From Nostoc sp. UHCC 0302 (GTDB taxonomy: Bacteria > Cyanobacteriota > Cyanobacteriia > Cyanobacteriales > Nostocaceae), in NCBI RefSeq assembly GCF_038096175.1, contig NZ_CP151099.1:5868001-5932000 (forward strand): a DNA stretch of 64,000 nt, written 5' to 3'. Below, piece by piece: positions 9,179 to 18,227 of this stretch. Position numbers and translations under genes: made by a program. Below the pieces are notes generated by a model. It was not told where the DNA came from, did no database searches, and saw nothing but the letters and a program-made list of their open reading frames with translations. Numbering within the stretch: position 1 is the stretch's first letter; each line of letters opens with the position of its first letter.

Positions 9179-10090
9179 ATGGCAATGATAGAACTTCGAC
9201 ATCTACGGTACTTTATCGCTGTAGCTGAAGAATTGAACTTTAGCCGTGCAGCAGAACGCTTACATATTGCTCAACCACCTTTGAGCCAACAAATCCAGGC
9301 GCTAGAAGCAGAACTAGGGCTAAAACTATTTGAACGTAAAAAACGTCCGCTACAGTTAACTACTGCTGGACAAGTCTTTTTAGCAGAAGCATATTTGGTG
9401 TTTACTCAATTGGAACAAGCAATTACTTCTGCCCAAAAAGTCAGCAGGGGTGAAATTGGACGCTTGGTGGTGGGAACTAATAGTTCTGTTGCTAATAGCG
9501 TTCTACCAGACATTCTGCAAATGTTTCACCCTTTATTTCCAGAGGTGATATTGGTGTTGCGTGAAGTAAGTTCTTCCCAGCAGGTAAGTCAACTGCGCGA
9601 TCGCCAAATCGATGTTGCTTTTGAGAGATTGCCCAATGTAAATTTAAATGATGATACTTTAAATTTTCTACCAATTTTGCAAGAGCCTTTAGTCGTTGCT
9701 TTACCAGAAACGCATCCTCTAGCAGATCAATCTCAGATTCCCCTAATTGCATTGGCAAACGAACCTTTTGTTTTACCTCCAACCGACCTAGTACCATCAT
9801 ATAGTCCGATTATTAGCCTTTGTCAGCAAGTAGGTTTTTCCCCAAAAGTAGTACAAGAAGCAACATGGATGATAACTGTACTCAGCTCAGTTGCAGGTGG
9901 AGTTGGGGTGACATTGCTTCCTGCCAATGCCCAAAGTCTACAGCGAAAAGGTGTTGTCTACAGACCAATTCAAGGAGAAAACTTAATTCTGCAACTAGCT
10001 GTAGTTTGGCGGCGTGATGATTCATCTGTAGTTCTGCAAAAGTTTTTAGAAGTGACAAAGAAAGTAGCGCAAAACCAAAAATTTAACTAA
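9179..10090 (+). CDS. LysR-type transcriptional regulator
   Basis: About 303 aa from the ATG at 9179. Upstream in-frame ATGs exist (9128, 9146), but the family normally starts right at IELRHLRYFIAVAEELNF. The winged HTH follows (SRAAERLHIAQPPLSQQIQALEAELG), then LFERKKRPLQLTTAGQVFL. The rest is a periplasmic-binding-protein-like effector domain (LVVGTNSSVANSVLPDILQMF, TLLPANAQ). Length is typical. Its effector is unknown. The divergently oriented aspartoacylase is a candidate target. A hairpin repeat follows the stop. Confidence 0.92.
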   Translation: MAMIELRHLRYFIAVAEELNFSRAAERLHIAQPPLSQQIQALEAELGLKLFERKKRPLQLTTAGQVFLAEAYLVFTQLEQAITSAQKVSRGEIGRLVVGTNSSVANSVLPDILQMFHPLFPEVILVLREVSSSQQVSQLRDRQIDVAFERLPNVNLNDDTLNFLPILQEPLVVALPETHPLADQSQIPLIALANEPFVLPPTDLVPSYSPIISLCQQVGFSPKVVQEATWMITVLSSVAGGVGVTLLPANAQSLQRKGVVYRPIQGENLILQLAVVWRRDDSSVVLQKFLEVTKKVAQNQKFN

Positions 10091-10100
10091 CTTCAATAAA

Positions 10101-10142
10101 AGTTTGTAGTAGCGCTTCAGTGCTAAAGCGCTACTACGAGCC
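10101..10142 (+). terminator. Hairpin repeat after the LysR gene, terminator-like
   Basis: A perfect 12-bp stem (10106-10117 with 10126-10137) closes an 8-nt loop, 11-50 nt after the LysR stop. There is no following T-run, so its role as terminator is uncertain. The flanks AGTTTGTAGT and ACTACGAGCC recur at 31569-31613 around a different stem, so it is also a dispersed repeat. Confidence 0.5.
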
Positions 10143-10237
10143 TAAAAGCATTTTATGTTTAATTAGGTTGGCTTACTGAGTACACTTGTAGTCGAACCGC
10201 AGCAAGGTGATAATTATCGCTGTTGGTTTTGGGATGA

Positions 10238-11434
<1,197 letters not shown>

Positions 11435-11472
11435 AAGTTAAAGTGAAAGCAGTTCTATTTGGTGAATGTCTC

Positions 11473-12054
11473 ATGAATGTTGTGACACCTAAGCGATTCA
11501 CAATTGACGAATATCATCAACTGATTGAACTCGGATTTTTGAAGGAGGGCGATCGCATTGAATTAATTCGTGGAGAACTAATGCAGATGGTAGCAAAAGG
11601 AACGCCTCATACAGTATGCGGTTCTATCTTATGCCGCCAACTGGATCGGCTTTTAGGAGATAAGGCGGTGATCCGTGGACAAGATCCCATTACTTTATCC
11701 AATCAAAGTGAACCTGAGCCAGATGTTGTCATTGCACGAGGAAAATATGAAGATTATCTAGCTCATCATCCTTATCCTGAAGATGTTCTGCTTGTTGTGG
11801 AAATTTCAGATTCCACATTGACTTATGACCAAACAAAAAAACTAGAACTGTACGCGGAAGCCGGAATTTCTGATTACTGGATTGTCAACTTAAATGGTGA
11901 CCAACTTGAGCATTACTGTCAGCCTTATCAAAACGTTCAAGGTAAGTTCAACTATCTCAGCAAGCAGATTTATCTACCTAACCAGTCAGTGGTAATTCCT
12001 CGGTTTGAAGATACATTGTTGAACTTGAGTAGGATTTTTCCAGGGGGTGGGTAG
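11473..12054 (+). CDS. Uma2 family (DUF820) PD-(D/E)XK nuclease-like protein
   Basis: About 193 aa from ATG 11473. A GTG at 11443 gives ten extra residues but is less likely, since the family starts just before KRFTIDEYHQLIELG. The nuclease-fold core is visible: RIELIRGEL, EPEPDVVIARG (acidic metal residue), and DVLLVVEISDSTLTYDQTKKLELYAEAGISDYWIV, with the E-x-S/K-type end of the motif. These proteins are greatly expanded in cyanobacteria and their function is not settled; many sit near mobile DNA. It begins 38 bp after the epimerase gene. Confidence 0.88.
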   Translation: MNVVTPKRFTIDEYHQLIELGFLKEGDRIELIRGELMQMVAKGTPHTVCGSILCRQLDRLLGDKAVIRGQDPITLSNQSEPEPDVVIARGKYEDYLAHHPYPEDVLLVVEISDSTLTYDQTKKLELYAEAGISDYWIVNLNGDQLEHYCQPYQNVQGKFNYLSKQIYLPNQSVVIPRFEDTLLNLSRIFPGGG

Positions 12055-12100
12055 ACGTTAATCAGCGTAAGAGAAGCAACACGTCAAGAGCGGAGGTTTT

Positions 12101-12322
12101 ATGAACAAGGAGAATGAAAACGAGTTAGAGGATGAACTACGTCCTGAATACTACTTTTCTCACATGACAGGCGGTGTTCGCGGCAAGTATGCAGAACGCT
12201 ACAAAGCCGTAACTAATCTCGTGTTGCTTGATCCTGATGTAGCACAGGCATTTCCAACTGCTGAGTCTGTCAACGAAACATTACGGTTATTAATGCAAAT
12301 CGCTCAACGCCAAAGTACCTAA
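12101..12322 (+). CDS. Small acidic antitoxin-like protein, orphan
   Basis: 73 aa with a strong ribosome site (GGAGG 6 nt before ATG). The pattern LRPEYYFSHMTGGVRGKYAERYKAVTNLVLLDPDVAQAFPTAESVNETLRLLM matches a small protein family I know as frequent in cyanobacteria, often encoded beside PIN or other toxin genes, and so read as antitoxin-like. Here no short toxin gene follows: the next feature is a hairpin and then a ParB-like gene on the other strand. Function unproven. Confidence 0.75.
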   Translation: MNKENENELEDELRPEYYFSHMTGGVRGKYAERYKAVTNLVLLDPDVAQAFPTAESVNETLRLLMQIAQRQST

Positions 12323-12374
12323 CAGTAATAAGCTTTAAAGCATGGGGTGATCACGCAGTCTAATTTTTTTATTT

Positions 12375-12423
12375 GCAATTTGACTCATTACATCACAAAT
12401 AATGATGTAATGAGTCAAATTGC
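12375..12423. repeat. Perfect 21-bp inverted repeat, 7-nt loop
   Basis: Arms 12375-12395 and 12403-12423 pair perfectly (GCAATTTGACTCATTACATC and one further base). It lies between two convergent genes, so it could act as a terminator on either strand, but neither side has a good U-tract. It contains TGACTCAT and ATGAGTCA, partly repeated at 13377-13396 on the other side of the ParB-like gene. Confidence 0.8.
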
Positions 12424-12443
12424 CGCATATGGGATGTAAGCTA

Positions 12444-13196
12444 TTAATCATTCCAGCGGTCTATAATTTGTATCATCTTTCCTTCAGATATTAGTCTCAC
12501 TGATCTACCTTTCTGTTGTTCTCTCAGTATGTCCAATATTTCAGAAAAAGTCTGGAAGGGTTGATGATTTTTACTTTTACTAACTTCTTGTAACTGCGCC
12601 AAAACTTTCTTTGCTTTGCTGGCATTAAGAAATAATTCCAGCTTGCGTTGTACCTTATACGCAATTTCGGGTTCTAAAATCCGGTTAAATGCATCCATAA
12701 GAGGAATCGCTTGAGGCAATCTTGCTTCAAATGCTGCAAGTAATTCAGCTTTATGTTGCTCGATAACCGTAAAAACAAGTTTATTATTATTATTGATGAA
12801 AGACTCTAGATTCTTAATCTGCAAATCAATTTCAGATTGTTTTGGGGTTGTAAATTGAGAAGTGTTTTGCTGAGTATCTTCTATTACTTGTAAAATCTCT
12901 AGTTGCTGGCGAATTGCCTCTTGGTTCTTTTTATTAGATACAAAGACTGTTATACGGTCAGGTACACGAGGATTGATTTGACGTGCTTTATGATATGCAT
13001 AATATTCTAAATAGCCTGAAATTAGTTCATAATTATCTACATTAATTTGCTGCACTACAGGCACATTAACTAAACCCCCTAGAGAAATAATCGTATTCGC
13101 CAAAGCTTCAATTTGAGTTGCTTTCTGTGTAGGATCAAATTGTGTTTTTTTTACTTGAATACTATCAATGTCAACGATTGAGGTTAAGAGTTCCAT
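12444..13196 (-). CDS. ParB-like N-terminal domain protein
   Basis: 250 aa. The first about 90 residues resemble a ParB/Srx-type domain: IDSIQVKKTQFDP, IEALANTIISLGGLVNVPVV and YELISGYLEYYAYHKA, where the canonical GxRR/ER box is replaced by SGYLEYY. The rest is helical and charged, with no recognised HTH. Related proteins in cyanobacteria are coupled to ParA-like ATPases. Upstream on the same strand is a short open stretch that reads like a ParA C-terminus (13216-13380). A role in partitioning is therefore possible but the ATPase is lost here. ATG start. Confidence 0.65.
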   Translation of the reverse strand: MELLTSIVDIDSIQVKKTQFDPTQKATQIEALANTIISLGGLVNVPVVQQINVDNYELISGYLEYYAYHKARQINPRVPDRITVFVSNKKNQEAIRQQLEILQVIEDTQQNTSQFTTPKQSEIDLQIKNLESFINNNNKLVFTVIEQHKAELLAAFEARLPQAIPLMDAFNRILEPEIAYKVQRKLELFLNASKAKKVLAQLQEVSKSKNHQPFQTFSEILDILREQQKGRSVRLISEGKMIQIIDRWND

Positions 13197-13215
13197 GATT
13201 ATTACCTTGAACTAA

Positions 13216-13380
13216 CTAAATATGTGCAAGCTGCATTACTTCTTGCGCTAATTTCTCAAATTCCTCTGCGGCTTGAGATTTAGGATCATCATCCAAGATA
13301 GAGATAGGATCGGGAATTAGGAAATCTCCGACTTCTTTTAACCTTTCAATCGCTACTTTATTCACTATATAGATTATGAC
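13216..13380 (-). pseudogene. Possible C-terminal remnant of a ParA/MinD-like ATPase
   Basis: In one frame, 55 codons are open and end in TAG at 13216, 20 nt before the ParB-like start. The tail reads VNKVAIERLKEVGDFLIPDP and EEFEKLAQEVMQLA. This looks like the end of ParA-like proteins that precede such ParB-like genes. The upstream body with Walker motifs is absent (in-frame TGA just upstream). It could instead be a 49-residue small gene starting at GTG 13365. Assigned by eye, so moderate confidence. Confidence 0.45.
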
Positions 13381-13396
13381 TCATCTTATGATGAGT
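13377..13396. repeat. Short inverted repeat TGACTCAT..GATGAGT
   Basis: ACTCATC (13379-13385) and GATGAGT (13390-13396) pair around TTAT. It shares TGACTCAT and ATGAGT with the longer hairpin at 12375-12423, so the ParB-like region is bracketed by related palindromes. Confidence 0.55.
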
Positions 13397-13439
13397 GGGT
13401 TGATCAAGACGAGATTTCCTAACTACTGAATTAGCATCA

Positions 13440-13660
13440 GTTCGACAGATTCAGAATAACCCCTCTCCAAACCTCTCTCCGTTTCGGGGAGAGGCTTAAA
13501 AAGCCTATTTTTTCATACTATGTTGTAGCTTTTTTGCCCCTTCCCTTGTAGGGAAGGGGTTGGGGTTAGGTTCCATCGCACTCACGTTGAATTAGCACGG
13601 AGCGATCGCACTCTAACGCAAGACTTACGCTACTATATCCCCTATTGCCTTTGTGCAATG
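13440..13660. repeat. Intergenic dispersed-repeat cluster
   Basis: Contains a CCTCTCTCC/GGGGAGAGG hairpin (about 13470-13495), a CCCCTTCCCTTGTAGGGAAGGGG palindrome-like stretch (about 13537-13560) and an ACGCAAGACTTACGC motif (13617-13632) similar to IS or MITE ends. No coding potential. Confidence 0.5.
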
Positions 13661-13693
13661 TATGTGAGGAGTTAGCGCAGGTCAAACACGAAG

Positions 13694-14812
13694 ATGACAG
13701 AAAATCTCATAACACAGGTTACGGACAATCTTGTTGCTATTGCCGACCAATTCACGCTTCAAGGAAAGGTTACAGCTGTTCAAGCATTTGGTAGTGGCAA
13801 TATTAATGACACCTTCCTAGTGACTCTAGATTCCCCAGACGAAAAGCATTTTGTCCTGCAACGCATCAACACGCAGGTGTTTCGTCAGCCTCAATTGATT
13901 ATGCAGAATATGTGTACCTTCACTGACCATGTTCGCAAGCGTTTACAGAGTAATCCCCTCAACCGTCGTTGGGAAATGCCGCGTGTACTACTAACTAAGG
14001 ATGCTCAAGACCATTGGAAAGATACAGAAGGGTCATTTTGGCGGGCAATTAGCTTTATTTCAAACTCCCAATCTTTCGACATCATGGCAGATCGCTCACA
14101 CGCTAAAGAAATCGGCTATGCTCTGGGGATGTTCCACAATCTCATCAGCGACTTACCCCCGGAAAAACTCGCTGACACCCTCGAAGGATTCCACATTACG
14201 CCACGTTACCTTGAGCATTACGAGGAAGTTCTAGCAAAAGCTACGCCGCCCCAATCGCCTGAAGTTAATTATTGCTTACAGTTTGTGAGCGATCGCAAAT
14301 CTTTTGCACATATTCTCGAAAACGCAAAAGCATCAGGTATCTTACCACTGCGTTTAATGCACGGTGATCCAAAAATTAACAATGTGATGTTCGACACTAC
14401 TACCCAGCAAGCCGTTAGTGTGATCGACCTCGACACCGTTAAGCCTGGGCTGGTACATTATGACATTGGTGATTGCTTGCGATCGGGTTGTAATCTTACC
14501 GGAGAAGAAACCGAACAGTGGGAAAGTGTTTATTTCGATACAGATTTATGTCAGGGAATTTTACAAGGCTATCTCTCTGTAGCAAAAGCGTTTCTCACCG
14601 AAAATGACTATGCATATATATACGATGCTATTCGTCTCATCACTTTTGAATTAGGATTGAGATTCTTTGCTGATTATTTAGCTGGGAATGTCTATTTTAA
14701 AGTCAAGCATTCAGAACACAATTTGGCTAGGGCGCTGGTTCAGTTTAAGCTCACTGAAAGTATTGAATCTCAAGAAACAATAATTCGCGCAATTATTCAG
14801 GATATGAAATGA
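13694..14812 (+). CDS. NahK-like phosphotransferase (APH/choline kinase fold)
   Basis: 372 aa. The kinase fold matches the aminoglycoside-phosphotransferase superfamily and, in overall pattern, N-acetylhexosamine 1-kinases. The nucleotide loop is FGSGNINDTFLV and the lysine region FVLQRIN. The Brenner-type catalytic loop MHGDPKINNVMFD carries Asp and Asn, and the metal-binding motif is VIDLDTVKPG. The stop overlaps the next ATG (ATGA), so it is translationally coupled to the DOMON-like gene. An N-acylglucosamine 2-epimerase upstream supports an N-acetylhexosamine substrate. The exact sugar is inferred. Confidence 0.82.
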   Translation: MTENLITQVTDNLVAIADQFTLQGKVTAVQAFGSGNINDTFLVTLDSPDEKHFVLQRINTQVFRQPQLIMQNMCTFTDHVRKRLQSNPLNRRWEMPRVLLTKDAQDHWKDTEGSFWRAISFISNSQSFDIMADRSHAKEIGYALGMFHNLISDLPPEKLADTLEGFHITPRYLEHYEEVLAKATPPQSPEVNYCLQFVSDRKSFAHILENAKASGILPLRLMHGDPKINNVMFDTTTQQAVSVIDLDTVKPGLVHYDIGDCLRSGCNLTGEETEQWESVYFDTDLCQGILQGYLSVAKAFLTENDYAYIYDAIRLITFELGLRFFADYLAGNVYFKVKHSEHNLARALVQFKLTESIESQETIIRAIIQDMK

Positions 14813-15348
14813 ATGAGCAAACCTTTTCTCTGGAAGTTTTTCCGTCTACTAAGTCCTTACCAAATTTGAAAATTGCAAGCAATATTTTCCGAAATGCTAA
14901 TCAACTTACTATCAGCTACACCCTTGCAGGCGATATCCAAGAAGTTATTATAGCCCCACCAGCAGATACATCAACGCGAAAGCATGAATTGTGGAAAGAT
15001 ACCTGTTTTGAGTTTTTCCTTGGGATAAAGAATTCTCAACAGTATTGGGAATTTAACCTTTCGCCTGCTGGACATTGGAATATCTATCGCTTTGATAGCT
15101 ATCGTCAAGGGATGCAAGAGGAAACAGCTTTTATCAAACTCCCGTTTAGCGTCAATAATCAATCTGATTGTTTAACACTTGCTTTAAATGTCGATTTAAA
15201 TAAAATTGTTTCAGCAGACCAACCCCTTGAAGTTGCCATTACTACTGTTATTAAATATAGAGATGGTGAGGTGAGCTACTGGGCATTAACTCATAAAGGT
15301 GCGGAGGCTGATTTTCATTTACGAGATAGTTTTACCGTAAGAATTTAG
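14809..15348 (+). CDS. DOMON-like domain protein
   Basis: 179 aa beta-rich protein. Characteristic segments are LTISYTLAGD, ELWKDTCFEFFLG, YWEFNLSPAGHWNIYRFDSYRQGM and VAITTVIKYRDGEVSYWALTH. The family (DOMON-like) is thought to bind sugars or haem. No signal peptide is seen, so it is probably cytoplasmic. It overlaps the upstream sugar kinase by 4 nt, which suggests a shared operon and perhaps a role in handling the same sugar. No enzyme motif. Confidence 0.8.
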   Translation: MNEQTFSLEVFPSTKSLPNLKIASNIFRNANQLTISYTLAGDIQEVIIAPPADTSTRKHELWKDTCFEFFLGIKNSQQYWEFNLSPAGHWNIYRFDSYRQGMQEETAFIKLPFSVNNQSDCLTLALNVDLNKIVSADQPLEVAITTVIKYRDGEVSYWALTHKGAEADFHLRDSFTVRI

Positions 15349-15467
15349 CACCCAGGAGTCAGAAGCGATGCCCTGAGTTTCGACTACTTCGGCTGCGTCA
15401 GCTACGCTCAGGACAGGCTCAGCACAAGTGCGCGGAAATTGAGCGAACTTGTACTGAGCAGCACTCT

Positions 15468-16589
15468 TCATGAAACGCTTGGTATTACAGAACGAATTGT
15501 ATTAATAAAGTTTTCGGCATAACTTTGTGTAGAGAAATCGAGGGCGCGTTGTCGTGCAGCTACTCCTGCACTTTGGGCAAATTCTTGCTCATCAAGATAG
15601 CGGAGAATTGCGATCGCTAATTTATCTGCATCGCCGTATGGTGTTAGTAATCCATTAATTCCGTTGGTAATAATCTCAGTTGGCCCGCCTGCATCGCCAG
15701 CTATGACTGGTTTACCCAGCGCCATCGCCTCAATAATCACAATACCAAATGGCTCTTTATCTGATGCATGAATAAATACATCCATTGCCTGCACCCACTC
15801 CGGGATATTACGCTGGAGTCCAGCCATAATCACTTTCTCTTTTAGTCCCAAGGTGGCAATTTCTGCTTTTAAAAAGTCCTCGTAATCCGGTTCTAAATCG
15901 TGCTTACCGCCAACTACTACACAATGGGCATCAGGATACTTCTGCAAAACCTTGGGCATCGCTTGCACCAATACGTGCATTCCTTTCCATCGTTGCAATC
16001 GTCCGACAATTCCAATTATTGGCCCGTGCAGAGGTAAGCCCAACTTCCGGCGTGCTTCTTCAGGAGAAGGTAGACTAGTAGGCTCAAATCTGTCTAGTGC
16101 TACACCAGGATATACCAAGGGTGTTGGTCTATGGGGCCATATCTGCGCTTGTGCCTGTTTGCCATCTTTCGAGAGGGTGATAACTGCACGGGCGGGCAGT
16201 AAAGTTGCGAGTCGTACTAACCAAGTTTTGTCACTAGGCACTTCTAGCTGATACCAGACAGCAGGTAACCCCGCCAACATTGCCGCTAAACCTCCAGAAA
16301 TGTGAGTAATCCACATCCAATTGACGATCGCATCTACACGTTCGCGGCGGGCGATCGCAGCTATCTGAAAAACAGCGGCAATAAAACGGTGAATTTGGCG
16401 TAAACGACCACTTTTGACAATTCGCGTATCAATGCCGAGAGACTTTACTTGTTCTACCATCGGCCCATCTTCTAAAAATATCACCAGCCACTCGACGCCT
16501 GCGTTACGTCCTTGCTGCATCAAATCCCAAAGCATCATTTCACCGCCACCTTTTTGTTCAGCTAGCGGCATTACTACTATAAGTTTCAT
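15468..16589 (-). CDS. Family 4 glycosyltransferase, last gene of the HEP-like island
   Basis: 373 aa, GT-B. MKLIVVMPLAEQKGGGEMML is the acceptor-side glycine-rich start. VGRLQRWKGMHVLVQAMPKV begins the donor domain, and HASDKEPFGIVIIEAMALGKPVIAGDAGG carries EX7E. It ends the run of minus-strand genes and is preceded by the Wzy-like gene with about 150 bp between them (a cgcagagg-type repeat). By position it corresponds to the distal end of the Anabaena HEP island. Sugar specificity unknown. Confidence 0.9.
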   Translation of the reverse strand: MKLIVVMPLAEQKGGGEMMLWDLMQQGRNAGVEWLVIFLEDGPMVEQVKSLGIDTRIVKSGRLRQIHRFIAAVFQIAAIARRERVDAIVNWMWITHISGGLAAMLAGLPAVWYQLEVPSDKTWLVRLATLLPARAVITLSKDGKQAQAQIWPHRPTPLVYPGVALDRFEPTSLPSPEEARRKLGLPLHGPIIGIVGRLQRWKGMHVLVQAMPKVLQKYPDAHCVVVGGKHDLEPDYEDFLKAEIATLGLKEKVIMAGLQRNIPEWVQAMDVFIHASDKEPFGIVIIEAMALGKPVIAGDAGGPTEIITNGINGLLTPYGDADKLAIAILRYLDEQEFAQSAGVAARQRALDFSTQSYAENFINTIRSVIPSVS

Positions 16590-16742
16590 AGTTTATTAAG
16601 GGTGTAGGGAAAGAATATAAGAAAGATGAATTTGGCTCACGCAGAGGTGGACACTTGCGTGGGCGGCTCTGCCGACTTGAGCAAAGTGTCCGTCGCGCAG
16701 AGGCACAGAGAATAAGAGTTTGAGAAATTAAGTTTATGACTT

Positions 16743-18185
16743 TTATACTCTTTTTCCTGTAATTTTTTCATGTTGATAGTATTTATGTGCTGCCATTGCC
16801 ATAGCCAAAAATCCCCAAAGAATCATGCCAGCGACACTCAACATTCCACTACCAATAAGTAACTGTGTACAAGAACTGATGCCAATGGCACGAGCTGCAC
16901 TCACAAAGCTATCGAAACGAGCTTCACCATACTTGCTGACGCTCAGAATCATTAAGATTAATCCACCCATATAAGGAATAGCTCCAAACCAGCCGAGGGT
17001 GAAAAACATATCTAAAATGCCACTATCAATTACAACTACTTCTATTTGTCCGGTTTTTTCGTTGACTTTCCAGATGTTTCCTAAACCGTTACCTAGAACA
17101 TTAGCAAGAGCTAGACTCAGGTTTTTGTCATAGCTTCCTGATCTATCTTTAAAGCTGCCATCTTCTTGAAGATTAGAGAACGTTTCTAAACGAGTCGCCA
17201 CAACTTTAGAAATTGGCTCGATAGTAAGTAATGGCACAACACACATTGCCATCACCAAAATTATAGTAATTAAACGCATTTGAATACGGGCTTTAACTGA
17301 ACCCATAATCATAATTATTCCTAGCAACCAACCGCCCCAGTTAGTACGTGCTTGTGTTAGTAAGAAAGATAAGTAACCAACAGCTGAGGCAGGAAAAATT
17401 AAACTTCCTGAACTGGTAAATAATAATAATAGGCCAGCTTGCATGACAGCACCAAACGGCCCAATTGAATGCATTGTACTCCACACACGCATCCCAAATG
17501 GTACAGGGTTACCAGAACTTCTAAACTGTTTTGATTCTATCAGCCAGTACTTATCCCACTCAGGAGCCACCACAAATTGAAATATTCCATAAGCTCCTGT
17601 AATCAACACGCACCAGAGAAATACGCGCTGAAAATTCTGGCGATAGCTAGGATAATCTCGCCAATTGGTGTATAAGTGAAAAGCAAAAATAACTGGACTG
17701 AGCCAATCCAAAAGACCACGTGCAACAGGAATTGGTGAATTGTAAACCAGTCCTACCAGAAAGCCATAAAAGACGCCTGCAAAAGCTAAAAGAAACGGTA
17801 AACCACCTTGGCGATAGGCAGCAGGAAGGTGGCGAAAAAAAGTCCCAATAGTCACAAAAACGACTAAATAGGGTGCTATGAGCATCTGGCGGGTGGCATC
17901 CCAACCAACTCGATAGTCTACTAAGCGGGTAGCTAAGGGTGTGAGAAACCATATCCACCAAGTAAAACCGATGTAGAGGATGGGATGGCGCAAGTATAAA
18001 AATATGGCTACTAGCAAAGCAGCCACTGGATAAATTAGGCGCAACATCGCAGCTGCACCAGCAAAATAGCAAGCTACTGTCAACAATATGAAGCCAAAGA
18101 TGACGATCCAAGCTTGTGGCGATCGCTCTTGGGGTGAAAAGTTTTGTTTTAAAAAACTATTAAAAAGTCTCTGTTGCGAAATCAT
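16743..18185 (-). CDS. Wzy/O-antigen ligase-like polytopic membrane protein
   Basis: 480 aa with about ten hydrophobic segments (for example IVIFGFILLTVACYFAGAAA, LVVFVTIGTFF, LLLLFTSSGSLIFPASAVGY) and a large extracytoplasmic loop (about residues 320-385, FSNLQEDGSFKDRSGSYDKN). The pattern TQARTNWGGWLLGIIMI resembles the Wzy_C region, where conserved arginines contact lipid-linked glycan. The likely role is polymerisation or ligation of the polysaccharide at the inner membrane. Position between glycosyltransferases of the HEP island supports this. No catalytic residue can be proven from sequence. Confidence 0.8.
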   Translation of the reverse strand: MISQQRLFNSFLKQNFSPQERSPQAWIVIFGFILLTVACYFAGAAAMLRLIYPVAALLVAIFLYLRHPILYIGFTWWIWFLTPLATRLVDYRVGWDATRQMLIAPYLVVFVTIGTFFRHLPAAYRQGGLPFLLAFAGVFYGFLVGLVYNSPIPVARGLLDWLSPVIFAFHLYTNWRDYPSYRQNFQRVFLWCVLITGAYGIFQFVVAPEWDKYWLIESKQFRSSGNPVPFGMRVWSTMHSIGPFGAVMQAGLLLLFTSSGSLIFPASAVGYLSFLLTQARTNWGGWLLGIIMIMGSVKARIQMRLITIILVMAMCVVPLLTIEPISKVVATRLETFSNLQEDGSFKDRSGSYDKNLSLALANVLGNGLGNIWKVNEKTGQIEVVVIDSGILDMFFTLGWFGAIPYMGGLILMILSVSKYGEARFDSFVSAARAIGISSCTQLLIGSGMLSVAGMILWGFLAMAMAAHKYYQHEKITGKRV

Positions 18186-18227
18186 TCTATTTTAGATTTT
18201 AGATTGTTATACAAATAAAGTTTGAAG

